From NCBI RefSeq assembly GCF_000234665.1, contig NC_018338.1, positions 1,506,662-1,570,661 of the forward strand: 64,000 nt of DNA, read 5' to 3'. Origin of the DNA: Leishmania mexicana MHOM/GT/2001/U1103. Its lineage: Eukaryota; Euglenozoa; Kinetoplastea; Trypanosomatida; Trypanosomatidae. Position numbers and translations under genes: made by a program. Positions 39,104 to 50,815 of the stretch are shown piece after piece (positions within the stretch are counted from its first letter, which is position 1; each line of letters starts with the position of its first letter). Below the pieces are notes generated by a model. That model did not search any database. It was not told where the DNA came from and saw only the letters and a program-made list of their open reading frames with translations.

Positions 39104-42100
39104 GCGAGCGGCTCACCAAACGTAACACTGCCAGGTTTATCTGTCTTGCTCGCTCGCACACCCGTGCACGAACGCGCGCGCTCTCGCGTAAGTGCGTGCT
39201 TCTCGCCTCGTTCCGCGTTGCCTCTCGAGGCGTGCAATGAGGCAAGCAGAGGCCCACCGAAGGCGGAGGCGAAAGGGCGCCACGGAGAGTCGCTCTCCCA
39301 CCAGAACACACTCGATGAACGAGAGAGGGGCACAAGAATTTTACCAAGTATTGACACTCGTCTCGAACCCCCTCTTACTCTCTCCTTGGGCAGCGGAGAC
39401 AGGCTCACCTGCGACGCTCTGGTGATCTGCCACACTGCAGCTCGCGTGTCTTTGAAGGACGAAGAGGGGAGGGAGACTGGATGCTCGTGGTTCATAGAAT
39501 TCCCAGAGCTAGGACGCATGCACGCTTGGTTTTCTTTTAGGGTCTTTCAAGAGAGAAAGACACGCCGTTGGCTGTCCAGAGCATCTTTGCGGTTGTTCTT
39601 CTGAGGAGATGATGAGCGATGCAGGCACTCTACTCCCGTGCTTGATGCCAAGAGCGAGACCGCGAATGACAGAGATGATGACGAACAAAAAAAACAGGCA
39701 ATCATCTGACGTTTTGGCGAACGGAGCAAAAGCATTTTGTCCTCCAACTTCTCAACTGCTTCTTCTACCCTCTGGTGCATGCATCCCTGCTATGAGGGTG
39801 GGACAAAGAGAAGGCAACGGCTACGCGGGACACATTCACTTCTAGGCCCTTCTTATTTTCCATTTCTTTTTGTTCAGCCCCGCCACGACCCCCGCCCGTT
39901 CCTCTACCATTACGACGCAGTACCACGGGTAGCCCTTCTCCCCTCCTTCTCCTGATTTGTGTGTGTGTGTGAGGGGAGTGGCGTTGTTCCTTTCCCATCT
40001 TTGTGTGCTCTGCAGCTCCGCTTCTGCCTGTCGACGTTTTTTTGTTTCGCTCTTTACCGAGCGCCTTTTCAGGCATTGACGTCTCTTCCCTCTCCCTTTC
40101 GCCTGGACGCGGATGAGCGAAGACACGGCAGTGCGAGTGGCAGCATAGAAGAAGAACAACAAAAAATGAATGTTGCATGCGAGGTTCCTCTTCCGCGTTT
40201 TCTCTCCGCCGTGGAGGTAGTTTGGCCTTTCAATTTCCGCTCACGCGTGCTCCTTTGTTGTTGTCGTTGGTGTGCGTGTGAGTGTGTGTCTGCGTTTTGA
40301 GGGGGAAAACGAAAGAAAAAAACAAAAGAAAAAGAACGGCAACAGCAATGACAACATAAAAAAGAAAGAACGAGGACTGGCGTTGAGGAGGAAGATTCGA
40401 ATCACGAATGAGGTGGCAAATACCGGATTTATTTCCTATATGATCTACACGTTTTTTTTTCTTCGGTTGCTTCTGGGGGTTTTTTCTTTTTTTTTCGGGG
40501 AATTCTCACAGACAAAAGAAAAGGAAAGAACGAAAGAGCCGGAACGAGAGCAGAGCATTTCTTTAGGATCCCCTTTGTCTATATTTATATAAGCATGTTT
40601 CGCCGTAGTTTTCACGTCTTTCATTGTTTTCCTTCTCTCTCCCCCTATCTCTTTGACCAGTGTAGCACATGCAAAAAAAAGGGTGTGTACTTGCGTGTGC
40701 GAGTGTCTGCGTGTTTTTCTATCTCGCGAGCTCTTTCTCCCTTCGTGTTGATGAGCATGTATGGGTACGTACGTTGTGGTCTTTGCCGATTTCTGTCCCT
40801 GGGTTTGTATCTGCGCGCACTTAAGCGTCGCTTCGCGGCTGTGCGTGAGGAAGGCGATGGCGCCGTATGTTCTGTCACTAGCATACGAGAACTGAAGAGC
40901 GCCATATAAACTCATACACATACACACACGAACGTTTCCTTGGGATGGGGAGGGGGAGAAGATGCGACGGTAGCAACAGAGGCTGGCGCGACGATTGCGA
41001 GACACGCACGCTACAGGGTGACGGAGTGAGGTTCGGCGCTTCGTCGCATCCCATCGTCGTCCCATCCCCACCCTTTTCCCGTCCCCTTCCCTCACCCCCT
41101 CCTCTGCATTACTCCTTCAAGGATCGACCCACGAATAGAGGCCGAACTGCTACTCTTGTTTTTTACCTTTGTCTCCTACGTTACTTCCTTTTTGTTCCTG
41201 ACGGCGTACATTGTTGTGTTGCCTTGTCTCCTCCTCTGTCATTCACGCCTGCCTCTCCTCTCGCTTCCCAGCTCTTTTTTCCCACATCCTTTCACACCAC
41301 TCCGCCGCCTATCACATTGCTTTCGCCTCCACCTCCCATTTCACGCTTCGTGCAGAATCCGGACGCTTGCTCGACCATGGCGTTGTCTCGCCCGTCTCTT
41401 CGTCTGTGTGTGCGTGTGTGCGTCGTCTGTTGTGCGTTTCGCTTTTCGTACTTTTTTCTTGCTTTTGGCTTCTCGTACGTTGTGTGATTCCCTCTCGCAC
41501 CCTGTTTTTATTGCCCGGTTGTCTTCACTGCTCTTTTCTTTTTTTTTTTCGCTCGTGCCAGCTTTCGAACTGTCGGGTCGCCCTTCTTTGCTCATACACG
41601 CACAAGCGTTCTACCTTTGTGTGCTGCGGGTGTGTACTTGTGTGCGCGCTGTCTAAGGACGGTGGTGGCAGCGATGACGCCGAGGCAGAAGTACAGAGGG
41701 AAAGGCGGAATGTGGCACGCGAACAAAAGGAGGGACACTTCAGTGTCGACGAGGGGCGGGATACAGAGAAGGGAGGGGAAAGGGATAGGTACGCAGCGAA
41801 AGGCGAAGAAAAAGAGAAAACGCGGCCATATGTTCGGAAGAAAAAGTATGCTTTGTGGCCAGTGATACGGTAGCGGCTGGTGGATGAATGCAGCAATGCG
41901 CTATAGGAGTGAATGACGGAGGACAAACAAGATAGCTAGAGACCCAAACAGGCAAAAGAGTGGGAGAGGAGACGTGAGCACACACGTTTTTGTTGACGTT
42001 CTTTTTGTTGTGACTTTCTTCCACACCGTTACCTCACACATACACGCCTTGTCTCTCTCTCTCCCTCTCTCTCGCGTGTGTTTCTTCCTCCTGTTTCTTT

Positions 42101-45100
42101 GCCTCATGTCATCCATCTCGCTTGCTTAATGATGCCGATGGGTGTGCTGCGGCGAGTGAATGAGGCTGTTGTAACTCCCACGCTTTTTTTCTGTTTTCGT
42201 TCCTGGACGTGCTTTTGTGGCTTCTTTCTTTCGTTTTTTTTTCTAGTGTTGTTGTTTCTCCCTTTTTTTGTCGTATGCATGTGTGTGCGTCTCTGTCTGT
42301 GTGTGTGTGTGCTGCGCCTTCAGTGTTGTGCGTGTGCCGTACGTTGCTCTTCACTTTTTTCTTGTTTTTCTTTTTTAACCTTCTGTTCCTTCTTTTTTTT
42401 TTGCGGTTTTTTTTTCGTTTACTTTCCACCTCCACGCACGCGATACATCTCTCTCTCTGTCTGTCTGTTTGTTCTTCCTTTTTGGTTTTCCATTCTTGTG
42501 TATCTGCGTGCGTTCGTTTCTTTGCTTCCCTTCTATGTATCTCAAACTTCCTCTTTCTGTGCCCCCCCCCCAACCTCCTTTCTCCTTTGTGGTGCTTCTC
42601 TGTTCGCTTCCTCGCCCCTCGTCCCTCTACGCTACACCTCGTGAAAGAAAAGCCGTTACGGACAACGAGAACAACTCCTTCTCCCCTCCCTCCCCCCTCC
42701 ACTCACGACAGAAAAAAAAAAACAAAAAAACCTGACGTTTTTCTTTATACGTCACAGGAAAAGGGGTGGGGTGTGGTGGGGGGTGGGGGGTGGGAGGAGG
42801 AGTTTGCTTCACTTTGTTGGTAGTTTTGTAGGCAGACGATGGGCGTCTTTGCCTTGTCGTTTTTATTGTCGACCATGCGTCGTCAAGTGTGCCGTCAAGT
42901 TGCCATGTCGTCTCTCGCTTGTTTCGTTTCTTTTTTTTGTTTTTGTGTGCCTGCATGTGTGTGTGTGTGTGTGCCGGCTCTTCCGATCATCCGAACATGC
43001 ACATCCGTCAGAGGAGAGTAGTGGTCCTTCGAAGGGAAGGATAGAGCGAACAGTGGGTGACCTTCACTTCGTTTTCACGTCACTGCGTAGGGGGAGAGCG
43101 AGAGCCACAGACATCCACGCTAAACAGTGCGAACGAGTTGACGTGTTAAGAAGCAAAGAAGATACCAGAGGTCGACATACAGCGAGGAAAAGAGGCGTGC
43201 TTGCGCGCGTGACCGCGCACGCGATGGCGATGAAGCGTGTCCTCGTTTTCGCCTCTTTTTTTTGATGTGCGATGCGCATCGACTGCGCACATGAAGGTGT
43301 TGGGGTAGTCAGAAGACGTGGTCTTGTGTACATGAGGAAAAAAAGAAATAGGGAGGAAAACAGGGCGAAATTTGGAAGCAGAGCAAGGGTGAAAACGCTT
43401 GAAGGCCGAGAAAAAAAACTACCGTTATCTCCTGTAGGCGCCAGGGGTAGGCGAGTTGCGATGCAGAAAATCGTTGCAGTGTGAAGGGCGTAGATAAAAG
43501 AGAGAAAAGACGAAAGCATAAGGGAAGATGTGGCGTAGAGGAAAAGAATGCCAACCCCCTTAAACTTCTAAGCGAAGATAGGGGAGTGGTGTGAAGAAAA
43601 AAAAGTGACCAGGAGCAAGGCTCACACAAGCACACACAAACACACACACACACACACACAAACGCACTGAGTGATGCACGAAAAGCCGCCGTGAAACGCA
43701 ATGGGCGAGTGGTGGTGCAGCCGCAGAGGCAGGGAGGGGAGGGGGCGATTGAAAGACAGAGGACGACGAAGGAGGGCATGCAGTGCGTAAGTTGAGGGAC
43801 GAAGCGACGAATGCAGGTCAGCACGACTACCAACTTCAACGCGCGTCTCTGTAGTGTTCCAGTGCTGCACGCCTGTTTGGTGTCTCCGTCGTTTGCTCTC
43901 GTGAACGAGCGTTTTTCATTCAGCCGGTGTGGCCCCCTCCCCCTCCTCTCTCTCTCTTATATCCTTTCAACTTCATTCTCGATTGTTTATGTGATGTTTT
44001 TGGGACGTGTGTGCGACTTTGTTCGGTGTCCTTGCTTTTTTCTTTTCTTTATTTCGTCTGGCTCGTTTGCTTCACCCTCTCCCTCTCTCCTCATGGAGCT
44101 ATGCCTCGGATTAAACTTTTCATCTTTTTTTCCCCCTCTTTGTTTCCCTTTCTCGCATCGGTATCTCTCCGTTTGTGCGTGTGCGTGTGCGTGTGTGTGC
44201 GTGTGCTTGTGATGGCGCGTCACTTTCTCCTGTGGCGTTTTCTTTTTTTTGCTTTCATTTTGATGTTGGTTGGCTGGCTGGCTGGTTGGTAGGTTGGCTG
44301 GTTTGCTGCATTCGTTATTGCTATGTTGAGCGGAACATAAGAGGAAGAAAAGAGAACTTTAAAGGCGCGCACACCTGCTCTCACACACACACACACACAC
44401 AGACAGACAGACAGACATGTACACGGATGACAGAACACAAACAAAGCTCGTGCAGTGACGAGCGCACGTTTGCACGTCCTCTTCCGTAGGACAGCACTAC
44501 TACAACGGCTTGCCTGCATCTTTGTTGTTGTTTTTCCCTTGCCCTCCCTCCATTCCCCACCGTCGTTTTTTTTGTTCTTCGTCGGAACAGAAGCGCAATC
44601 AACGCAGTGTGCGCATTCAATAGAGGACGAAATTCAGGAAAATAGAAGTGATGGGGGACGTTTGGGTGGGAGTGGAAGGGGAGAGGGGGAGGGCAGAGGT
44701 CGTCATTCTAAGAAGCGCCGAAACGGCGAAACACCAACAACAACAAGAAGGGACCAAGACAATGCCAATCTCAAGGAAGCGAGCAACGCGAGTAGACGCG
44801 CGGAGTGGCTTTGGGCTTGTGCTTTTGTGCTGCATGTGTACCGCGATGTAAGCTTGTGCTCGTGTGCGCGAATTTGTGGTCCTGTCGGTGTGTGTGTGTG
44901 CGTGTGTGTCTGTGTGTGTCTGTACATGCGTGCCAGCGTGGCTGCGCGAGAGAGACAGAGGGTGGTGGTGGTTGTGTATGACTAACCTTTTTATGAATCC
45001 GTAAAAAACAACAACAACAACAAAGGAAACGGAATGAACATCAACAAAAAAGACAAACAAGAAAACCTCATCAGCAGCAACACAAACGAACGTAGTAGTA

Positions 45101-45966
45101 CAAACAGCAAGAGGCGCACATGGGGGTACTGGCGCGTGCGCTGTGTGTGGGTGTGGGTGTGCTGGCGGCTGTCTAGCTCTGGCGCACCGCTCGACTGTGA
45201 TTCGAAGAGCACACGGATGCTCTATCGATTGGAGCGCTGCTGGTCGAAGTTACGGTCTGCGGCGTGGGCTTTCTGTGCTGAGTGTTGAGGGATAGATGCG
45301 GTGATGGCCACTGCCACTGTGCTTCCCAACAGAACTGAACGAGGAGGGAGAGGCGTATTTTGACTCATAAAATACTCCCGTTTTCTCTGGTGATGCCCAT
45401 GGTGACAGCCGATCATCCCTCTATCGCTTTTGTGCCCCTTGGATGCGTGAGTGGGGGGGGGCACACGCGATGCTGCTCTTTCTTTACATGCCTTCGTTTG
45501 TTGTCTGCGCTTTCTTTTTTTCTTCTGCTGCTCACCACTCCCCCGTGCATCATGCATCGAATCATTGGAATAGGTTGTGCCTTACGGCGGCTCGCTGACT
45601 GCTTCAACCAGGAACATAGAGAAGCGAGACACACACGTAACTTCCCCTTTTAGAGCACAAACGTATACATGCCGAGAGCGAAGATAAAGAGGTAGCGAAA
45701 AAAATCATCCACATCGCAGGCAGACAGACCGCGAAGACGCTTCTCACATCGTCCGCTACGCTTCCCTCGTCTCCCTGCGCAAGAGCAGAAAAAAACAGGT
45801 AGCTGGCAAGACGCACCTCGAGATCTGCCGCGATCACCACGCGGGTATCCGATTCTCTGGCCACACCTGCACGGGCGGGAGGGACACCTCTTGCGGGATA
45901 ATCCCTTCGCGGTCACGTGGCACTGCACGCAGACTTTGTCTTCTCGGCGCGCAGAGTCTATAAAGG
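39104..45966. other. Long gene-free interval (6.86 kb) downstream of PABP
   Basis: No convincing gene on either strand. The frames seen are built from pyrimidine tracts (Phe/Ser/Cys/Leu/Arg-rich) or start without ATG. An ATG-initiated frame of 78 codons at 39609-39845 is the least biased but has no features. Tracts: CA (about 43628-43660 and 44382-44400), CAGA (about 44400-44417), TGGC-type (about 44266-44290), ACA (about 45007-45024), poly-C (about 42561-42571), and many T runs of 8-10 (for example 41540-41550, 42390-42415). Most of it is probably the long 3' UTR of PABP mRNA, with or without a non-coding transcript. Confidence 0.6.
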
Positions 45967-46884
45967 ATGTTTGACTCACTGCGCCTGCTGGTACTGTCGC
46001 TCCTGTATTACCTCGGCTTCACCTATGCCGCCTTTACAGCGCTCAAGCAGCGTTCTACGACGGCGGTGACGGTGGTACCGTCGGCGTTGTCGCCGGCCAC
46101 TGCAAATGCGCCTCGACAAGGCACCAAGGTACAAATCGGCATCCCTGCGTTGAAGCTCATGATCATGCTTACAACCATGGCACTGCTCTCGCTTGTCGGG
46201 GCTGACTGGTTTCCGCTCTTCGCAGAGATGCGCGTGATTTTCATGTACACACTTCTCTATGCACCCCCTTTTGCCCAGCAGGAGCTCTATGATCAGATGT
46301 TCGCCCCTCTGCTGGCTCGTGTGGGCGCCTTGGCGCTCTCTCCGCAGACAAGGGACGTAGCTGCCCGCACGGTGTCGCTGTTTGTGGTGCGCCGCTGCAT
46401 TGACGTTGCGATTGCCGCCATGAACTACACGGAGTGCAGCCGCATCGGCACCGATGCGGCGCGGGACATCTTGAGTAGCCTGCAGTTTTGTCAGCGCGCA
46501 CTCCAGCAGGCCGCGGATATGACGCGCGAGTCAGAGGGAGCGACATATGCACAGATCGCGCGAGACAGAAACTTTTCCGTCGGCGTCTTCACCTCACATG
46601 TGCGACGAGTTCTCATGGCAAGGAAGGAGGAGGAGGACTTCAGCGCCCGTATCCCGCTTGGCCGTATTGTGCGGGATGAACACGTTGACCCCGAGAGCAG
46701 TTTGCCTGTGGCGACAGCGTCTCTGTCAGCGATGTCATCTTTTTTCAGTACGACGAGGGATGGGCTGGTGGGTAGCTTGCACAACGAGTACTCACACTCT
46801 GGCTTAGAGTGCAGCGAAGGTGGCCGGTCCGATCGCTTGCGTCGCGGTGATCGACACCGGAGGGAGTTGTCTGGCATTTTTTGA
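45967..46884 (+). CDS. TB2/DP1/HVA22 (REEP/Yop1)-like membrane protein
   Basis: The 305-residue protein begins with a hydrophobic stretch (LRLLVLSLLYYLGFTYAAF, residues 5-23) followed by ALKQ, then another (KLMIMLTTMALLSLVGAD, about 63-80). It continues WFPLFAEMRVIFMYTLLYAP and QELYDQMFAPLL. The order of these pieces matches the TB2/DP1/HVA22 domain. In that family two hairpin membrane segments are followed by W-x-P-F/L-[YF]-x-E-[LM]-[KR] and a segment ending in L-Y-x-x-[FV]-x-x-P. Such proteins bend ER membranes into tubules. The C-terminal 200 residues are not part of the domain and end basic (RRGDRHRREL). Sequence divergence is high, so the family call is likely rather than certain. Confidence 0.72.
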   Translation: MFDSLRLLVLSLLYYLGFTYAAFTALKQRSTTAVTVVPSALSPATANAPRQGTKVQIGIPALKLMIMLTTMALLSLVGADWFPLFAEMRVIFMYTLLYAPPFAQQELYDQMFAPLLARVGALALSPQTRDVAARTVSLFVVRRCIDVAIAAMNYTECSRIGTDAARDILSSLQFCQRALQQAADMTRESEGATYAQIARDRNFSVGVFTSHVRRVLMARKEEEDFSARIPLGRIVRDEHVDPESSLPVATASLSAMSSFFSTTRDGLVGSLHNEYSHSGLECSEGGRSDRLRRGDRHRRELSGIF

Positions 46885-48877
46885 AGCGGACGGGCTGTCT
46901 TGTGCTGCAACACTGTGACTGAAAGAGAGAAGCGAAAGTGAAGAGGGAGAGGAGGGGCTGCTCATCGATACACACGCACAGACACACACACTTACGAAGA
47001 CATCGCTACCGCGTTGTGCGGACTGAATGTCTCTTGTGTATGTGTTCTTTGCTTTATGGTGCGTGCTTCGGAATGCCTCTAATCTCTCTATGTATCTTAC
47101 GTCGCCCTTTCTGTGCTGTAGGCGCATTCTCTTGTCGGGGTATCGTTTGCCCTTTTCTTTGGCTCCTCGCCTTTCTTCTGGATTTGCTGTGTTTATTTCG
47201 AAGGACTCGTGCCACTGCCATGTCCCAGATGCTGAGGGCAAGGATCTTTTTTTTCGTTAGATGCCCTCTGCCTCGCCTTCTCCAGTCATCTCGCAGCACC
47301 TGCCTCCTTTTCTACTCACCACACACCCCTCTCTTCGAGCTCATCGCTGTTTCTCTCATGTGAAGCCGTGTTTTTCCTGGCGTCCCTCCTCTTTGTGTTT
47401 ATCGGTGGACGATCATCTCGTCTTTCATCTCTCCGTCCTTGCCTCCCCCCGTCCCCCCGCGCGGTTTTGAATGTGTACGCAGCGGCAGCGGCTTTTTTTC
47501 CTGGGCTGGTGTTTGTGCGGCGTAAGTGTGTGTGTACGTTGTGTACGTGTGTGCATGCGCATCCTTTCTTTTCCTCATTTTGTTGCTGACTCCAATGCGT
47601 TTGCTACGGTCATTACTTGACACGTTCTTTCGGTGCTTCTACGCGACCCACGCGCGTGAATTAGAGTCCCCTGCTGCATCACACGAGAAAGAGTACCCAT
47701 GGCAAAGGATTCTGTGAGAGGAAGAAGACCGAAGGCGTGTGCACAGCATCAGTACATCCACCTTTCTCCCGCCTCTTTCCAACGTTCTCATACTCGCGAC
47801 GTTTTACCGCCGTTTCCACGACGGTAGGCACTTCTGACAGGGATGTAACCTACTTCCGGCACGCGTACATCGCGACGCCCCGGCACGGAGGTGGCCGTCG
47901 CCTTCTCCCGTGAGCATGCGTTAAAATGGACGAAGCGTGTGCGCTGCAACGACAGCTTGCGCCGTCGTTCCGTCACCACAACGTTGGCGACCTTGCACGA
48001 TGCGTGGAGATGTGTGCGTGTTAGCTCGAGGCATCCAACAACTCGCTCCCCTTCGCTCTCTTGCACTCTCACACTCTAACGGCGTGCTCTGCGCGTTTTT
48101 CATGTTTTTTTTTTCGACCAAAAAAAATATTTCTCTTAACGCATGGGCACCCCCCCGCACACACACACACACACACACACAAATGTATACGCGATCGAAA
48201 ACGGATGCGGATACCTTTCTATGGGTACCAGGGAGGTTGATACTCTTCTTCCCCTATCTTCCTTTCCGCTCGGAGCGCTTAAGCAACATCGCCACCGCAC
48301 ACACGCACACAGACGCAGCCACCATCTCACATAGGCCGTTGCCTCTCTCTCTGTGCTGTCCTTGCGTGAGAAGGGGTGTCGAAGCGACGGCAGAGGAGTG
48401 CTTTGCCGAAGGGTGACCCACTGTGTGTGTGTGCGTTTTTGTATGCGTGTGTCTGTTCGATTGTTGTTGCTCTGCCGTCTTCGCGACGCAAGCGCTTCGA
48501 CTGTCTGAAATCTCACAGGGCTACACGCACCGAGTGCACGTATGCATCCCAGTAGGCGACGTTCCTTCGTTTTTCTCTGGGGGTTGGGGACATAATTTCT
48601 TTTTTTTTCGTTTTGCTCGTTGAAGTAGCTCGGCAGCAGCTTTCCTCCTCTTCCTTGTGAACCCACGTGCCCACCGGCGCAGGTGAAGAGACGACGCACC
48701 GCACGCTCTCCCCGGTTGACAGAGTTTGCACCCATCGCCGTCAAGAGAGGCGTGCCGATCGCCCTCGTTTTTTTCGTTCTCTTCGTTTCTAACGCACGGA
48801 CACCCCTTACAAACGGAGTCGCTGCCACCCCCTCCTCTCCCTCCACACACACACACACGGCAGACACGCGCGTCGCA
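46885..48877. other. Spacer between the REEP-like gene and HBS1 (2 kb)
   Basis: No gene is supported. A CA tract (about 48161-48181) and GT-rich sequence (about 48421-48455) are present. Two candidate HBS1 splice sites follow T-rich tracts: AG at 48817-48818 and at 48862-48863. Confidence 0.55.
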
Positions 48878-50815
48878 ATGAATCGACACAACAAGTTTTA
48901 CGCCGAGGTGGCTGACGAGTTGGAGGGGGACGACTACTACGATGACGACGACTACAACTATGATGAAGAGTACGAAGAGGAGGGGGAGTACGACGAGGCA
49001 GCGTACGAGGCCACAGCGAGTGCGGCGTCGCCTGAACCGGCGCACATGTCCAAAAGCACCACGCAGGCGACTGCGCCCGCAGCGCCGGTCGTGCGCGTTA
49101 ACCCCTACACAACGATATCGCCGCAGGTGGACGACGACTACGAGCTGCTCGACATGCTGCTGCCGCAGCTGCACGCCTTGTGGAAGTTGAATGCACCGAC
49201 GATGCTGCCGCTCACGGAGAGCGAGGCGGTCACGGCACTGCGGGCAAGCAACTACGACGTTGAGCCCGCCTTCCTGCAACTCAAAGAAAAGCGAGACGAG
49301 GAGCGCTTCAAGCGCGGCGGGGGCTTCCTGAAGGTCGCCGCAGCCGCTGGACCTGGGAAGCGAGCTTCCACTCTTCCAGCTGTCGAGTCAGCAGAACCGG
49401 GCGGCGAGGAGGCGAGCGATAACGAGGGCAACTCTGCATCGCCGAGCGCGAGCTCTGGCCGCACCACGAACACCTTGAGAGGCTCGAAGGGCACATCGCA
49501 GCGACGCACGAAGCAGATGCTAGAGATGGAACCGGACAAGGAGAAGCCGGACTGCACCTTTGTGATTGCCGGTCACGTCGACGCCGGAAAAAGCACCACG
49601 CTGGGCCACCTCCTCCTGCTCTTGGGCCGCGTTAGCATCCAGGATGTCGAGAGAAACGAAAAAGCAGACCGCACGCACCACAAGGACTCCTTCAAGTACG
49701 CCTGGTTGCTGGACCAGTGTGAGGAGGAGCGGCGCCGTGGCGTCACCATCGACTCTGGTTCCTTTTGCTTCGAAACAGAGCACCGTCGCGTGCACATCCT
49801 CGATGCCCCAGGGCACAAGGACTTTGTGCTGAACATGATCAGCAGTGCCACCCAGGCCGACGCCGCCTTGCTCGTCGTGACGGCGGCCACCTCAGAGTTC
49901 GAGACGGGGCTGCACCACGGTACCAAGTCTCATCTTCTGGTCTTGAAAACGCTCGGCGTCGGGTCCATCGTTGTCGCCGTCAACAAGATGGACGCCGTTG
50001 CCTATTCACAGGAGCGCTACGACTACGTGGTGCGGGAGCTGCAGCTCCTGCTGAAGCAGACCCGCATCCCCGAGGAGGCCATCATTGGCTTCTGCCCCAT
50101 TAGCGGCATGACAGGCGTCAACATCACTCAGCGGGGCGCCAAGGAAACGCCGTGGTACCACGATCTCAGTTTAATCGAGATGATTGACAAGTGCCCGTTG
50201 GAGAGTCGCCTCGTGAACAGCCCGCTGCGCCTGAGTCTGCAAGACGTGCAGGGCACCACCCTCTACGCCAAGGTTGAGAGCGGAAGGCTCTTCACAGGGG
50301 ACACGGTTCATTTCGTGCCGAGCGAGGTGCGGGTCGCCGTCAAGTCGATTCAAAAGCCCACTGTGGCTGGCCCCGTTCTCGTCGCCTTTGCTGGCGAGAC
50401 GGTGGAAATCAGCACAAACTCGTCCGTGACAGGACTGTACCCGGGCTGTGTGGGCTGCGAGCCGAATTTGCTGATCCACAGCTCTACCGACTTCGAGGCG
50501 CATATTCAAACCTTTCGCACCCTCACCAAGTCCATCTTGCCAGGGGCGAGCTTCACCATCATTGTGCACGCCCTGACGGTGCGGGTGCATGTTGTCGCAC
50601 TCATCTCGAAGATGGACAGCAAAACAGGAAACTGGTCGAAGGGGATGGTGAAGTGTGTGCCGCCGGCCGCGCAGGCGATGATGCTCTTTCGTGCCGAGTC
50701 TCCTGTCGCCCTCGAACCGGCGACGGAGTGCCGCGCGCTGGGGCGGTTTGTCCTTCAGCAGGATGGCGAAACGGTTGCTGGCGGCTTGGTGACACGCGTT
50801 GTGGACAAGCCGTGA
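48878..50815 (+). CDS. HBS1: HBS1-like translational GTPase (Pelota/Dom34 partner)
   Basis: The 645-residue protein begins with a very acidic stretch (DDYYDDDDYNYDEEYEEEGE). An HBS1-N-like helical module follows at about residues 88-140 (ELLDMLLPQLHALWKLN, VTALRASNYDVEPAFLQLKE). The translation-GTPase core comes after a linker: G1 GHVDAGKST (about 231), the G2 region ERRRGVTIDSG, G3 DAPGHKDF (about 308) and G4 NKMD (about 369). EF-Tu domain II and III-like segments extend to the end. The N-terminal module favours HBS1 over eRF3 and over EF-1alpha, which is shorter and far better conserved. HBS1 with Pelota rescues stalled ribosomes and triggers no-go and non-stop mRNA decay. ATG 48878 (MNRHNKFYAE) was chosen over the upstream GTG frame because the extra 65 codons are low-complexity and lie upstream of the second candidate acceptor. 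Confidence 0.88.
   Translation: MNRHNKFYAEVADELEGDDYYDDDDYNYDEEYEEEGEYDEAAYEATASAASPEPAHMSKSTTQATAPAAPVVRVNPYTTISPQVDDDYELLDMLLPQLHALWKLNAPTMLPLTESEAVTALRASNYDVEPAFLQLKEKRDEERFKRGGGFLKVAAAAGPGKRASTLPAVESAEPGGEEASDNEGNSASPSASSGRTTNTLRGSKGTSQRRTKQMLEMEPDKEKPDCTFVIAGHVDAGKSTTLGHLLLLLGRVSIQDVERNEKADRTHHKDSFKYAWLLDQCEEERRRGVTIDSGSFCFETEHRRVHILDAPGHKDFVLNMISSATQADAALLVVTAATSEFETGLHHGTKSHLLVLKTLGVGSIVVAVNKMDAVAYSQERYDYVVRELQLLLKQTRIPEEAIIGFCPISGMTGVNITQRGAKETPWYHDLSLIEMIDKCPLESRLVNSPLRLSLQDVQGTTLYAKVESGRLFTGDTVHFVPSEVRVAVKSIQKPTVAGPVLVAFAGETVEISTNSSVTGLYPGCVGCEPNLLIHSSTDFEAHIQTFRTLTKSILPGASFTIIVHALTVRVHVVALISKMDSKTGNWSKGMVKCVPPAAQAMMLFRAESPVALEPATECRALGRFVLQQDGETVAGGLVTRVVDKP

Noticed and set aside
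39146..39604. A 152-codon frame just downstream of PABP
   Set aside because: It begins with TTG and its only ATG lies close to the end; it is most likely chance within the 3' UTR.
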